From NCBI GenBank assembly GCA_977006965.1, contig OZ345384.1, positions 1,849,445 to 1,913,444 of the forward strand: a DNA stretch of 64,000 nt, given 5' to 3'. How positions within the stretch are numbered: the stretch's first letter is position 1; each line of letters begins with the position of its first letter. Positions 43,661 to 54,949 of the stretch are shown here, piece by piece. The notes under the pieces are model-generated. The model had not been told where the DNA came from and ran no database searches. It saw only the letters and a program-made list of their open reading frames with translations. The position numbers were made by a program, and so were the translations under genes. Source of the DNA: Phymatolithon calcareum. Its lineage: Eukaryota > Rhodophyta > Florideophyceae > Hapalidiales.

Positions 43661-45454
43661 ACATGGCGTCGCGAGTCAGGGGAGGACCAGTTCGCAGTCC
43701 GACGACTAACTGGAACTCTGCAAGACGTTCACCGTTTTTCATTTGCAGTTCCCGTCCGTTTTTAAGTCCCTATCACTAGCTACTGTCCCCGTTCTAAGCT
43801 GCATTCTTCGTTCGAAACCAAGCCTGTCGTGTCTTGTGAATGATCAAGCTCTTCTTTCGGTTCACGCGTTAGCGCCCGTTTGTAAGCGAATCTGCACGCC
43901 GACCACATCTTCGTTCCTATTACGACATTAGTGACGAAGGTATTCGGCGTAACCAAAGTGATTCGCATGGCTCATCGCGACTGGCCGTAACAAGGCATTC
44001 AAATATGCTCCGCACCAGAACCAACGGGACAAACAATGAGAATATCTCGCTTGGAAGGATCTGGAACTCGTTCGGCGGGGGAATACTCCTGAACTGTTTA
44101 ATTCTACCATAAACCCCAGAGGCGCATTGTCAGCTCTGTAATCGGGGATATCCGTTTCCGCGGCCTGTATTGCAGGAACCCCCAAACTTGCCGAACAGAC
44201 CTTCTGTTTCTGCTTCTTACGGGTCCCACAACGTCCCCGAATCTTGTGCTGCTTCTTTTGTGCAGCCTACCGCTCTGTGTCGACCGTCCGTCAGTTCTGA
44301 TAAGATTTAAGTAACTCACTGCCATGCTGGATGCGTAGTGCATCGGATACAAGATTGGAGCCGAGATTTTAGTTAATCATTTCCAGCCACAGAGCGGGAA
44401 GACATAAAATTCAATTGCCCGACGAAAATAAGCGCCCTTCACCATTTTCTAATTATGTTACCTTGGAGCTCAAGTCGCGGCATACTTCTTTGTCGACAGT
44501 TGATATCGATACACATGCACACGTGTCGAGTAATATAAGCATTGTCTCAGAGTATTCGATAAAGCCGATTGTCAATTACAGGAGTAAAATTATGAGAAGG
44601 ATATACCAAGCATGCCCCCTGAATGGTTCCTCTCGATATTATACAATTACGAAAACAAATTTAGGTTTAGTTTGTCTCCATCGTCGAGAAGAGCCCATAC
44701 TGGATTTGACGCAATCAGAATCTTAAGTCTGCATAGCGAGAATCCTAGGTCATCGAGTCCATAGACAGAGGAACCAACTCTCAACCATCTTAAAATATCT
44801 TCCTCATCAACCTTCTCCATAAACTCCAATAAGAGATCTAAATAAGAATAACATCCACATGACTTTACTCGAAGAAGGATTTAAATTCCTAACACCATAC
44901 AATCGAAGCGAAACACAAAGAAATAAAGCATATAACTTAGATTTCCACTGGCGGCTGCGTCGTAACTTAATCAAGTTTGCCGCGTTCTTTGTCTCGACTG
45001 GCCGTCCAAAAATTGAATCTTTGTTCTAAGGAGTGCATGAACCTGTTTCTTGAGCACCGGAAGCTGTCTGGGCAATCAGGGAGATGGAGGAGGGTGATTT
45101 CTGTTGAAACAGCGGCGCAATCTATTTTAATGTCTCAATTCTATTACACAGGTACAGGTGTAATGCATGGAGGTAGTCGTGTTATTTCTGTATCTGAATG
45201 ATAGAATCATGATACGTTATGCCTACTGAATATTATGTGGAGAACGTGAGGATGCCGGTAAAGTTGCATTGTGTTGCAATGAGAGCACAGAAGGGGTGGA
45301 GCGATGTATGGTGATTTTGCTGACGGATTGGGCAAAAATGAGAAGTTGTTGTGAGAGTGCGCGGAGAAGGTGGAGAGGGATTGGAGAGGGCGTGGAAGGA
45401 GTATGAGAGTGGATGTCGAAAAATGTGGAAAATTTTGCGGATGGAGAGTGGACT
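43661..45454. other. Spacer without recognised gene
   Basis: Short frames only. From about 45290 the plus strand becomes purine-rich (GGAG/GAGAG). Confidence 0.35.
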
Positions 45455-45510
45455 AAGGCTTCGCCTTTGTCTTCGTGAGGGGGACGGAGCCCCCCTCACA
45501 CTCCCCCCGG
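45455..45510. repeat. GC-rich inverted repeats near the 5S gene
   Basis: AAGGCTTCGCCTTT is a near-palindrome, followed by GTGAGGGGG (45475-45483) and its exact complement at 45491-45499 with loop ACGGAGC. It lies about 110 bp past the 3' end of the 5S rRNA gene. Role unknown. Confidence 0.55.
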
Positions 45511-45605
45511 GGAACTGGATTGTAGATGTGGTGTTCTAGGGTTGCGCAAGTGGATGGGCCACTTGGCGCATCGGTGCGATGTATTGATCTGGTCTACGTT
45601 GCGTG

Positions 45606-45617
45606 AAAATAAAAAAA
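45606..45617 (-). terminator. RNA polymerase III terminator of the 5S gene
   Basis: On the minus strand seven T residues directly follow the last base of the 5S gene, then ATTTT. A run of four or more T is the usual Pol III stop. Confidence 0.8.
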
Positions 45618-45735
45618 CGAAGGACACTGGGGGTTCCCGAATAATCCCTCACCTCAGTACTAATCCAACCTGTCGAACCTTATCTTGCAAGTTCGGAATG
45701 GGTTTGCGAGCATGTTTCTGAAGTATGGTCCTTCG
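45618..45735 (-). rRNA. 5S ribosomal RNA gene
   Basis: 118 nt. The termini CGAAGGAC and GTCCTTCG pair perfectly as helix I. Inside are CCATACTTCAG, CCCATTCCGAACTTGCAAG, GATTAGTACTGAGGTG and GGGATTATTCGGGAAC, which follow the order and spacing of eukaryotic 5S rRNA (CCGAACTC.GAAGTTAAG; GTTAGTACT.GG.TGGG; GGGAA.AC). A T-run terminator follows at once. It is a single copy here, not a tandem array. Several positions differ from the general consensus, so it could be a divergent or retired copy. I had no alignment to test helices II-V in full. Confidence 0.88.
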
Positions 45736-45954
45736 TGCTCATGATGTTCGGACGGAAGGCTGATATTGGACGATTTACTCTTTTTGACCGAAGATATTCT
45801 TCCTCGAATTCTAGATTAGAGCATGTTTCCGTCGTATATGCAGAAATCTGATACCAGAATCGAACTCGCCCCACACTTTTGCCTCGGATTAGGTTTAGGG
45901 AATAGGTTTGTTAGGTTATAGTATACATATGTAGCATACATTGTTTCCGGTATA

Positions 45955-48160
45955 GGGATCTTGGGATGCGCATTAAACTTTCGAAGCCAGGCAATGAATG
46001 CAATGTCTTACAAATTCCTTGAAATCATCTCTCATTGTATTCAAATGAAAAGTTTCCTCAACAGCATTTAGAGTCGTCTCAGCACCCTTGTGTCCTGCAT
46101 ATCCACATTGTGCAAGCACCAGAAGCTTCACTTGATGGTCCACAGCATCATCTGGAACTCACATTTTCCCGCTGATGTAGTAACAGCCGTTTCTACCTTT
46201 GTAGCATTCGTCCGGCATCTTTGGCACGTGTTTCTCCTGCTCCGCTAAGATAATCTGTTCCGAAGGCCAATCACAGTCGTCATCATCAGCTGATTGCACG
46301 ATATCATTCTTCATGAGAGCGCAGGACACCTTTCGCGCCCTTCGCTTGCCCCGGTATCCACTGAACCATCGTGTCATTATATCCGCCATGACGTTTTTCT
46401 CCCAGGGATATGCTCGATTGTGTACATAAACGGAGACAAAAATAGAGCACAGCGTTTCAATTTCGTCACAATATGCCGCCCGAGCGCTGGCTCCAGCGCC
46501 AAGGGATCGTACACGAAGAGTAGATTTCTGTGGTCTGAGAATACATGAATGTTGTTTTCGCCTGCCAGCATGTAATACATCTTGAAGAATACTTGGTATA
46601 TGGAGTACGCCTCCTTCTCAAACGTGTTCTACCTCGACTGTGTGTCCGTTAGAGCTCCACTGAGGAACGCCAGTGGACTTTTTCCCTGCTCTAACTGGAC
46701 CTGATCAAGCTTCCTTTCGTCACATTGAGTAACCACTGCGGCCCAGTGCTCATTCGAAGCATCCGTGTAAACGCAAATTACTTTTGTACTGTCCCTGTGC
46801 GAAAGACTTGCTGCTGACCGCAATTGCTCTTGCATGCTCTCATAAATCTCGTCATGTCTCTCGTTCCATCCAAGCGCGTTGAGCCTAAAACCTTGAATAG
46901 CTTTTTTCTTCCAAGATCCAGCTTTTCTATAAGCATCTTCCAGTATCTCACGAAATGGTGCGATCCGTTCGGCAAAATCAGGTATAGATGTAGCCATCCA
47001 CTGTAGGCAGTGTTCATATTGGCACAACTCCGCTGCATTGATGGGCGCCTGTGCGTTCAATAGCCCACTTAAACGTTGTGGATCGCACCGAATACCGTCC
47101 GAATCGATGAACCGCCCACACCAACGGTCTCTCTTCGTGAACAGTATCGACTTTAGGGGAGCGACTTGAGGCGCCGCGTTTCACATATGATGATGAACTG
47201 CTCCAAATTATCAAGCAGGCCTTCTTCCGTCTTATTGTGAAGTTAGAAATCATCCAACCACGCGAGTAAAAAATCCCGACTAGTTTCGAAACATGCCTCA
47301 ACTTTTGACTGTAAGTTCGCGCCACTGTTTGTAGCTCCTTGCAAAGTACGCGTCGGGCTGAACGTGCCGTAGGAGTCATAAAACTGTGTAGTTCATTGCT
47401 CTCCTCCGCTAGAGGAAGCTGTCAATATCCACTGCAGAAATCAATCGTTGCGAAGCAATTGCTCCCGGCAACGTCCATCAATTCACTTTCAATGTGTGGC
47501 ATGGAACAAGCAATCAGCGCTGGACAAGCATTGATCCTTCGCAGGTCAAACGTTAGCCTAAAGAATTCAGGCGGTGCTTTTGGCACAATCAAAGGAGCAG
47601 CGGCCCAATCTCCGTTAGAATTTGAACGAATAAACTCGTATTCCACCAGCTTTTCAGAGTACCGTGACATAAACCCCCTCTGCTCTGGAGTATACCTCCC
47701 CGCTTTCGCCATGTGCGGAACACTGCCTCGTTTCAACGTGAACACGATAGGTGCAACATCTGCCGTCTGATCGTACCCCAAGCGAATTCGGAACACGTCA
47801 CGGTATGTACTTCGTAGTCTCTCTAGGCGCTCCTTTCCGGCCTCGCTAATTCCTTTCATAACGGGAGAAGAGACCAATTTGTTCAGCGCATCGTCCATTT
47901 TTTCCTGTGTGTCTTCACCTAGATCGAGCCAATTGTCTTCGTCCAACAGATCCGATCCATTAATTTCATCCTGATCGTCGCTACGCGCACGACCGGCGTG
48001 AAAAACACCTGAGTTCAATGTCGTTGCCACCGAACTCGGCTTGTAATTGTTTACGTCCATTAATTCAATCACGTCGACTTTGGTGCCAAAATCTTTCACA
48101 TGCAGAGTCGAGTATCTCTTTGATGTCCAATCCGAGCGCCTGAAATAGCGGCTCTCCTAT
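45955..48160 (-). pseudogene. gypsy-2 element: protease end, RT, RNase H, integrase start
   Basis: Minus-strand pol of a Ty3/gypsy-type element. From 48157 down: protease C-terminus (GEPLFQALGLDIKEIL), a linker, RT ('RYTPEQRGFMSRYSEKLVEY', 'TFDLRRINA', 'FATIDFCSGYWQLPL'), a catalytic box LAWLDDF near 47260, the RT/RNase H junction ('RIAPFREILEDA', 'VYTDASNEHWAAV'), RNase H ('VFSDHRNLLFV', 'RCALFLSPF.YTIEHIPG') and the first part of integrase with an H2C2-type finger ('GHKGAETTL' ... 'FVRHCIHC') near 46000-46130. Frameshifts and stops (for example TGA near 46161) inactivate it. It ends around 45955; no LTR was found. Confidence 0.85.
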
Positions 48161-48301
48161 CCCTAGCAGAACTTAAGTTGCACTAGCGGTACAGAAGCGG
48201 CTAGCAAGTGGCGCGCAAAGAATTAAGTGGCCGACAAAGGGCATGCAATTATAGAAGGGTGTGGAATCAGACTTTGGCAAATGGCCTTCAGGAAAAATTT
48301 T

Positions 48302-48616
48302 GTACGCCATTAGAAACTAGCTTGCATGCGATTGCCACTTGAAGGCCATATATTGTGAGCCAGTTGCTATGGTACTACGAGCTGCATACTAATTTTGATG
48401 GCCATTTGAACGCTTCCCGCTAGTTCAGGTAATTGGCGAGAACGGTTACATGCCACTAGCAAAATTTATGAATGGCTGGTAGATAATTGTTCGCCTTTCG
48501 TATGGAGCTGATCTATGGCGTAAGAAAATTTCTCAGCTAATTAGAAGGCATGCTGCGCATCAATCATACTTGGCGTAAAAAATGTCCGACACCCAATAAT
48601 ATAGTTAATGGCGTAC
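48302..48616. repeat. Left subterminal inverted pair of GTACGCCATT
   Basis: GTACGCCATT at 48302-48311 and its complement at 48607-48616, within the first 460 bp of the CACTA-like element. Confidence 0.6.
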
Positions 48617-48999
48617 ATAATTTGTCGGTTATAACTCTTTACGGATGTAAAATATTTTGCCATGTACGAATTTCGAAAAAATGATCATTATTTCGAAATG
48701 CGTATCCAGCAATTTCTTAAGTTTTCGAAAACTTCGGAAAATTTCTAGATTTTTCATTTTTCTAGATTATCTTCCCATGTCATATGCAGAGTATAGTCGA
48801 TTTATAGCACGGTACTCTACAACACCCGGGGCATTTTAGAACCCTCTTTCGGGTCTGCTTCTTCGCGACAGAACTTTGCTCTATGGTTTTCATCGCCAAC
48901 ATGCGCCTCATTCGGATTGTCACACACTGAAAAATATCGAACCTTCCCAGAGCTCAAGGGCCCGCGTACGGCCGCGGAAGATTTCTTATCGGTACAAGC

Positions 49000-49935
49000 T
49001 TACCAACATTCAGGATATGGAGAACACGAAACTTGGAGGGGAAAGAGGAACTTATCGAATCTGGTGCGCTTCGTTGAATGTGAGAAGGAATCATTTAAAG
49101 CATTGGGTGATAATTCTAAGTATGCACACCTACACATAACAGAGCAGTAGAAGAAGTACTCCTCAAAATCAGACCTCAGCAGTCTCTGAGTGCAGATATT
49201 GTGCACGAGACAGTCGCAGTTCAGGCATTTGTGAGTAGGTGGTCCAAAGCCAGAGCAGTCGGAAATTGAACAAAACAATACCGGCGCGTCCTTTTCCTCT
49301 ACGTTGTCCATCTTTTGTGTATTTTCTTCTCCTTTCTCCTCTTCACAGTCCCTCTTGATCGCATTTGTTTTTCGGACGGCTGCAATGGATGCATCACCGC
49401 CAGTTTTCCCCAATTTCCTGGCTTTCATTCTCTCAGCTGTTTTCCCCTGCCTTTCGGCCTTTCTCTTCTTCATCGCTTTGCGAGTCACTCTGGCTTCTTC
49501 TGCCCTCTGAGCAATATCATCGAGAGCCTCCGCAGCAGAACCACGCCTGACCACACTCGCGGACTGAGCATCAACTCCACCCTTTCTGTCTTTAACCATT
49601 CGCCTCCTTGTTTGGCCTATCTTTCCGCCATCTATCGCTTGTTCTCTCGAAGATTTCAAAATTTTCATTTCATCTTGAGACTCCGCCTTCTTCGCCTTCT
49701 GTGACTTTCTTTTCTGCTTTGCATGGGCCTTTAGGTTTTGCATCTTCTGTATAATAGCCTTTCGAGCACCACAATGGTCATCGGTTTTCCATAAAAAGTC
49801 GTGGCTTTGCTCGAGGGCTGCTTTCATACTACGCATGGATGCATTAAAATCTGCCGGAGAAGTGTGAGCCTTGATGTATATGTACGACCGCTTTGCGAAG
49901 AATCTGTTGATCCTTACGTCCGTGGAGAAAACCAA
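49000..49935 (-). CDS. Lysine-rich protein with C-terminal Cys/His zinc-binding region
   Basis: An intact frame of 311 codons, but the first codon is not ATG; the first in-frame ATG is at 49834-49836 (about 278 aa). Residues about 55-200 are very basic and helical (KKAESQDEMKIL, RKAMKKRKAER). Residues about 228-275 hold a Cys/His cluster: C-x4-C-x8-H-x-C-x2-C-x3-H-x2-C followed by YCSVMC, a treble-clef or PHD-like zinc region. It lies inside the CACTA-like element and is divergent from the ORF at 49801-50517. It may be an accessory DNA-binding protein of the transposon. Family unknown. Confidence 0.5.
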   Translation of the reverse strand: MVFSTDVRINRFFAKRSYIYIKAHTSPADFNASMRSMKAALEQSHDFLWKTDDHCGARKAIIQKMQNLKAHAKQKRKSQKAKKAESQDEMKILKSSREQAIDGGKIGQTRRRMVKDRKGGVDAQSASVVRRGSAAEALDDIAQRAEEARVTRKAMKKRKAERQGKTAERMKARKLGKTGGDASIAAVRKTNAIKRDCEEEKGEENTQKMDNVEEKDAPVLFCSISDCSGFGPPTHKCLNCDCLVHNICTQRLLRSDFEEYFFYCSVMCRCAYLELSPNALNDSFSHSTKRTRFDKFLFPLQVSCSPYPECW

Positions 49936-50517
49936 TTCAATGGTCTGGTATACCGCATAGGAAAACTGCCTCGGAGACTGAGCTCCTTTATCAAGGTGGT
50001 GATCTCGTTTTTGAAGACTCTCCTTTCGTCACCAAATGTCTACAGAGCTGAGCCCTCCACCAACAAAACGTCCATAGGAAAGAAATATTGCGCAGCTTTC
50101 TTTTTCTCGGGATCATTCCGAGGCAGTGATCCGAACGAGATCAATGTATGGTACGGAAAAGCTCTTTGTTTTGTGGAACACGAAGTCAACGGTGAAGCTC
50201 ATATGCTAGTCATCGCTGCCTGGGCTAATCGTGGACTACACAAAGGCGAGCAAGGGCAGGTTTACGCAAAGGGTAGTGTAGGCAGCACAGCCTTGTTTTC
50301 GAACGTTTCGTTTGAAAATGTGAACTGCATGACCCATCCGATTTCTGTCGTGGAGGCAGAAGTACCATTCAAATCTGGAAAGATTAGTAAGAGAACCTGC
50401 TTTATCGATGATCTTCGTGAACAACACGGTATGCTCTCAGGAGAGCCTTGGAAGAAAAGCGCAGAGAATATTTTGTTGATGGGACTTTGCAGGAGTTCAA
50501 AACGACAGAGGCGGTGA
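49801..50517 (+). CDS. Transposon-encoded protein fragment of unknown family
   Basis: 238-codon frame; only the part after about 49940 looks like protein (RIGKLPRRLSSFIKVV; INVWYGKALCFVEHEVNG; MLVIAAWANRGLHKG). The 'YGK.L.F.EH ... W' layout loosely recalls the C-terminal region of CACTA-type transposases that carry a 'YGRV.YF' motif, but I cannot prove it. The 5' part overlaps the opposed gene and is probably not coding. It ends with a basic SSKRQRR tail, a possible nuclear signal. Confidence 0.4.
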   Translation: MALLEGCFHTTHGCIKICRRSVSLDVYVRPLCEESVDPYVRGENQFNGLVYRIGKLPRRLSSFIKVVISFLKTLLSSPNVYRAEPSTNKTSIGKKYCAAFFFSGSFRGSDPNEINVWYGKALCFVEHEVNGEAHMLVIAAWANRGLHKGEQGQVYAKGSVGSTALFSNVSFENVNCMTHPISVVEAEVPFKSGKISKRTCFIDDLREQHGMLSGEPWKKSAENILLMGLCRSSKRQRR

Positions 50518-51490
50518 ATAAATTGCAAAGAGATCTTATTGTTCGATAAGTCGCAAAGCTTACGGTCGGCGATGGAGCAATAAAATCTCTCCGGCGCAGC
50601 TGCATAATAAATCGCCAGTCATCTTGAATAATCGCTTGTGCTTCTTCGCTGAAGTTGAAACCCAACAATATCATGACGCGAGGCTGAGACCACCGCAGCC
50701 TTCCTCTTCATCTGCATACCATCAGGGAAGAAACCATGTCATCATACGAAGCATCTCACCACTGCGATGCCCGCATACGTTGCGTTCGCTCCATATCTGA
50801 AGATCACCCTAGTACAGATGATCCCATTATTGTCCCGTGGCTTCTGCGCCTTGATATACTTGTCTTCATCAGCAAAAACCCTGTCTCGTCGCTTGGAGAC
50901 CTTTCAGGGAATGCCCCGGTGTCAAAGATCAGTGCTCAAAATTCTTAAACGTTTCCCGTCTCGTTTCCTCTGGAGAAATGAAGGCGGGCCGGTCGAGACC
51001 GTTTGGCAGCTCTGTGTAATCTGATGGCAATTAATACTCTTTCGAACGTCAAGAGCACTGAAATGTAATTTGGGCTCCTCTTTGAAACACGTACTGTAAG
51101 CATACATTTGCTCAGCAAATTGAAAACCAAAAGTGCCTTGTCTTTTGTAATCCAGAATGCATGCATTTTTGGCCAGCACATGAACCACCTGCTAAGCTTG
51201 GTGACGACCACTCCATTTTCAACCTTCCAAAGATGCAACCTGCCCACCATTCTGTGCTCCGCAGCGAACTCCGCTTGGTGCGATGGTTATCGACGCAATT
51301 GTAGGCCACAATTCAAAGATTTCGGCGCAGCTTAAGCCGATGGTTCAGAACCGAAACGAAAGATTGATCATCCGATCCACAATGCGCGTACGCGCAACGA
51401 CGTCACAGGGAGCCAGTCCATTCTTTATGCGAAAGAAAAATCCATCCTGGACGTGCCCGTAGCGGTCGCGTTGCCCTCTTCGTCTAAATT
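50518..51490. other. Inside the CACTA-like element, no clear gene
   Basis: A minus-strand frame at 50402-50674 contains 'AIIQDDWRFIMQLRRRDFI' and minus-strand frames at 50945-51309 contain 'LHLWKVENG'. They may be decayed transposon protein. Not assigned. Confidence 0.35.
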
Positions 51491-52798
51491 GTGGGCGGGG
51501 CGAGCAAGTCTTTGATTGCGATTGGAATGGATGTGCGTTCAGCTACAGCTCTGACAAAAATTGGTGAAGTGTTTTGTCAGTGTTCATATTTTCTCACATC
51601 TGCAGTCGTGTTGGATCAAGATGTTATTGCTGCTATGTCTTTAATGCGGGCATCGTTGAAGAAGGGCTATTTGAGCAAATTCGCGCCGTCTATAGCGAAG
51701 GTTTTTCAAGTTTTGCAAACTTGTCGCTTGCAGGCCACCGTGGAACAGCGCCAGTGTCGTGCGCTGGGGAAACGACAAACAGAAGTATTTCCCTTCGATT
51801 TTGATATCGCGTTTGTGCCATAGAGCCAGCATTTGTTCTCATCGTGTTAAGGCTAGTGGCAGAGTTTTCTGTTTATTGTCAAAATTCTGCCGTGCTGGAT
51901 CTTGCTCTTGTCACAAGTGGCGGTCTTCTAAGAGTTGAAACCAGCGTCATTGGCTCACCTGATGAATGTTTGCGATTGGAAGCGTACGCAGCCCTCGGTG
52001 CTTATCTAGAGCTATGGGTGCTGAGCACGGTTATTTACAAGGCTTGGCCACAGCATTTTACTGAGATCGTATTCAGGTATCGTTTATGCTGCCGGTGCTG
52101 AAAGATTTTACGTTGGTGAACCACTTCAACAAGTGCTACCTTTATTCGCAAGTTGGTTCCATCATGCGGTGCGCATCTTTCTACTCCCTTCTCATGGGAA
52201 ATTCACCTCTGTCGTGCGGTATTTGCTTCGATAACCTGCACTAGACGTGAATAACTGCGAACGTGTTATTCATTTTCTTCACAACACGGATGTTGGAGCT
52301 AATGTAAAGGCTACGTGTTTACTTGCACTTGACGTCATACAAGATGGAATATGGTCCCGTCATGATCATCATTTTGTGCGTAGACGGAGGCTTTATGAGG
52401 ACATTTTGAATCTGTTTGGGAGAGCGATCGGAGCAGATCCTGCTGTAAGTGACAAAGCTGTACGGGTTCTGTCCATTGTGCCCAAAATGTTTCCGTTTAG
52501 TCGGGTTTCTCTCCTACTTTGCCGAATGCGCTCCTTGGGATCCTGCCTCGTTCCGCAGCATACTGGCCTTGTTGAAAACCAAGTTCAGCATTTGATGCTT
52601 TGTTTCGATGCTCTTAGCGCTGTGTCATCTGCGCTACCTAAGCTCTATCGAGCATTCAGTATCTCTGGGGAATACGTTAAAGTTATTGATACTGGCATTG
52701 GACATTTCAGAACATTGCTATCTTACATGAGCGATATCAAGCGAATTATCGATTGTGCAATGGCAACATCGTTGATCCCGCCTGCAGAAACGTCATGA
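51491..52798 (+). pseudogene. Helical-repeat (HEAT/ARM-like) gene fragment
   Basis: Amphipathic helical protein in frame 1 from about 51640 ('GIVEEGLFEQIRAVYSEG', 'LRLEAYAALGAYLELWVL'), moving to frame 2 near 52075 ('FYVGEPLQQVLPLFASWFHH', 'VIHFLHNTDVGANVKATCLL', 'SDKAVRVLSIVPKMF') and ending at 52798. Stops near 51800 (TGA) and 52234 (TAA) and the frameshift make it a pseudogene. Leucine-rich helix pairs of this kind occur in HEAT/ARM proteins; I cannot name the protein. It is unlike transposon genes and may be a captured host gene fragment. Confidence 0.5.
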
Positions 52799-53437
52799 TT
52801 TTAATGTCAAATCTTGGACAAGAAATTATCTGGTACGTTTCCAGAAAAAGGCCAATGCAGATAATCACTGGCTCTGGTAATGACACAGCATGCGTCGACT
52901 AACATCGTCTTTTGTATTATGGAATGCGTTTGCGATTATCTCGGAAAATCAAGGTCATTAAGGCTGATGAGGAAGAGAAAGTCAGTTGCAGTGACAGAAC
53001 ACGTCAGAGTGATATTTGGCGTGCGTGCTAGAAATAATAAGAGCTCATTTTTCTTACTCCATTAAAATAGATCAGTATTCCAAAGTCAGACGAGCTGGGC
53101 ACTGACTTCGAAACGTATTTAGCATTGCGCTTGAGGGCCAAATGTAACATTGTGTTTGCCCTGTGAACGCTTTCTGCTTGTTCATTGGGCATTCTTTGTT
53201 CACCGTTTGATTATAACATGAGCGAATTCTACACGCCTAATTTATAGATCTTGTAGGCCAGTGCTGGGCCACAGATTGTAGCCTTGCATCAGAAGGTATG
53301 GAAGTGGCCAGCGAAATGGCAGCAATTTGTGAGCCAGGCAATCCAGACTTATGCCATACACTCTGCCTTGTTTTGGCTAGCAGTATAGTCACAACTTTCA
53401 AAATGTGAGCTATTAACCACAACATTCAACTAATTTG

Positions 53438-53533
53438 TACGCCATTTGTCGAATTCAATTCTAATGGCGTACAGGTGGCTCTGCTGTTTGAATGACAACT
53501 GAGTGTCATTAGAAGGAAAAATTGTACGCCATT
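53438..53533. repeat. Right subterminal repeats of the CACTA-like element
   Basis: Three GTACGCCATT words within 96 bp: direct at 53438-53447, inverted at 53464-53473, direct at 53524-53533. The first pair can form a 10-bp-stem hairpin. CACTA-type elements carry such clustered repeats as transposase-binding sites. Confidence 0.6.
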
Positions 53534-53571
53534 AAATGGTACTTTGCATATGATGAGTTCTTCTAGGGTAT

Positions 53572-54832
53572 GAGGGGCTGCTCCATGGCCTTTGTTGTCA
53601 CGTCCCAATTCAAATTACAGATTTTCATTGACTTCCCATGGCGTATCTGTAGCTGAGTTGTCAAAGTAGCAACTCGATCAATAGTAACCGAAATCTCAGT
53701 AGATTTTTCCACCCGCACTGCATGATCCAATTTCTGCGGTGTCTTCAACTTGCGTACTTTGACCTCGGCACCCTTTGCCATTAGGTCAGCAAGAAGCTCA
53801 GATGTCATTTGATTAGTGTCCGCTCCGCTGTCAGCACACGTCTCACGTGTCACCAGGAGGGTGCTATTACTCTTCACATTCTCTTCTGGTATACACGTGT
53901 TTGAAATTGCCTTAGCCCTTTTCTTCCTCGAAGAATACTCCTTAACAGGCTTTTCGGCCTCCTCAGGCGTTGTTTCCATGCATTCTATCTTTACGTAGTG
54001 ACGCAGACTCTTCTGTGCACACTTCCCCTTCAAACAAAGTGGTTTCTTTGGAGAGGTCTCTTTTGGTGCACTTTAGCTTTAAAATTCATTCCTTTTCGCT
54101 TCCTATTAGCCCCTTTCGACGGCTTAGCCATACTCCGAGGCTGTAACTTGTCATGGATTACTCCCTCCTTGCATAGTACACCAATATACTTCTTTAACTT
54201 CTTCTTGAGACCGCCTTGGTTCTCGAGATGTTGAACAATAGCCTCCTTTAGATGCTTGGGAAAGAGCTGTGTCTGCAATATTTTCACCATTTTTTCTGGA
54301 TTATCATCTTTGAACGTCCCATAGCCAACTCCGTGCAGACGCCCGAAAACATTGTTGCAGTACTCCGATATTCTTGATTTAGGGTCTTCTACACTCATTG
54401 GGACACGAACGCCCTTGAGAGCAGCATTGATAAGTGACGGGTTTACATGATCCCCGTCTTCTTTTTTCACCAAACTCTTCACATATGTCTCAATATGTTC
54501 CGATGTTAGGTCACCAAAGCCAACACCGGGTGCAATAGTGTCAAACATTCCCACGAAGTGCATATTATGCACCATAGTCCTGTCCACAGAAATCTTGTAT
54601 GAGGCCAGGTCACAGACATGCTTGGGACCTCCTTTTGTTTCTTCCGAACTTCTTCTTCATACCTTGCGCGGTCCCTCAAAAAGGCCGCGACTTTCTTCTG
54701 GTCAACGGTCTATAACACCGGGTGTGTAAATGGCTGAAAGATTGCGACTTGCCCTTGGACATCCTCGCTTATTCTTGCTTCGCCTTCCATGCTCTCGGTG
54801 TACTTTGCGCCTGACCGTAATGTCACCATATA
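53572..54832 (-). pseudogene. gypsy-2 element: gag and protease
   Basis: 5' coding part of the element whose polymerase lies at 45955-48160. On the minus strand: gag from about 54832 (MVTLRSGAKYTESMEG ... 'FLRDRARYEEEV'), one TAG stop and a frameshift near 54590, then 'YVKSLVKKEDGDHVNPSL', 'KMVKILQTQLFPKHLKEAI' (54030-54587), a basic segment, and an aspartic protease (TCADSGADTNQM, about 53810-53830) ending 'WDVTTKAMEQPLI' at the CACTA-like insertion. Order and motifs are those of Ty3/gypsy gag-pro. No LTR was recognised upstream. Confidence 0.8.
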
Positions 54833-54949
54833 ATGTGCTAACATAAACTTCCATGTGAAATTCTCCGCCCAGAAAGAAACTTCTTTAGACTCGGAAATTG
54901 AAATCGACCGATTTACGAGATCAGCGTCGTCCTCTCACCTTCTCTCTGC

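Larger units (their letters stand above)
48161..53568. mobile_element. CACTA-like DNA transposon inserted in gypsy-2
   Basis: 5408 bp with inverted ends CCCTAGCAGAACTT (48161-48174) and CCCTAGAAGAACTC on the complement of 53555-53568 (12 of 14 identical), flanked by a 3-bp duplication TAT (48158-48160 and 53569-53571). Removing it joins the gypsy-2 protease precisely between 'EQPLI' and 'GEPLFQALGLDI'. Subterminal short repeats (GTACGCCATT in both orientations, TTGTGAGCCAG at both ends) and the 3-bp target duplication fit the CACTA/EnSpm type, although the ends begin CCCTA, not CACTA. It carries two opposed ORFs and a broken helical-repeat gene. Confidence 0.75.

Noticed and set aside
45830-45900. 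tRNA-like GAGTTCGATTC on the minus strand near 45848
   Set aside because: The match to the B box is imperfect and no cloverleaf could be drawn.
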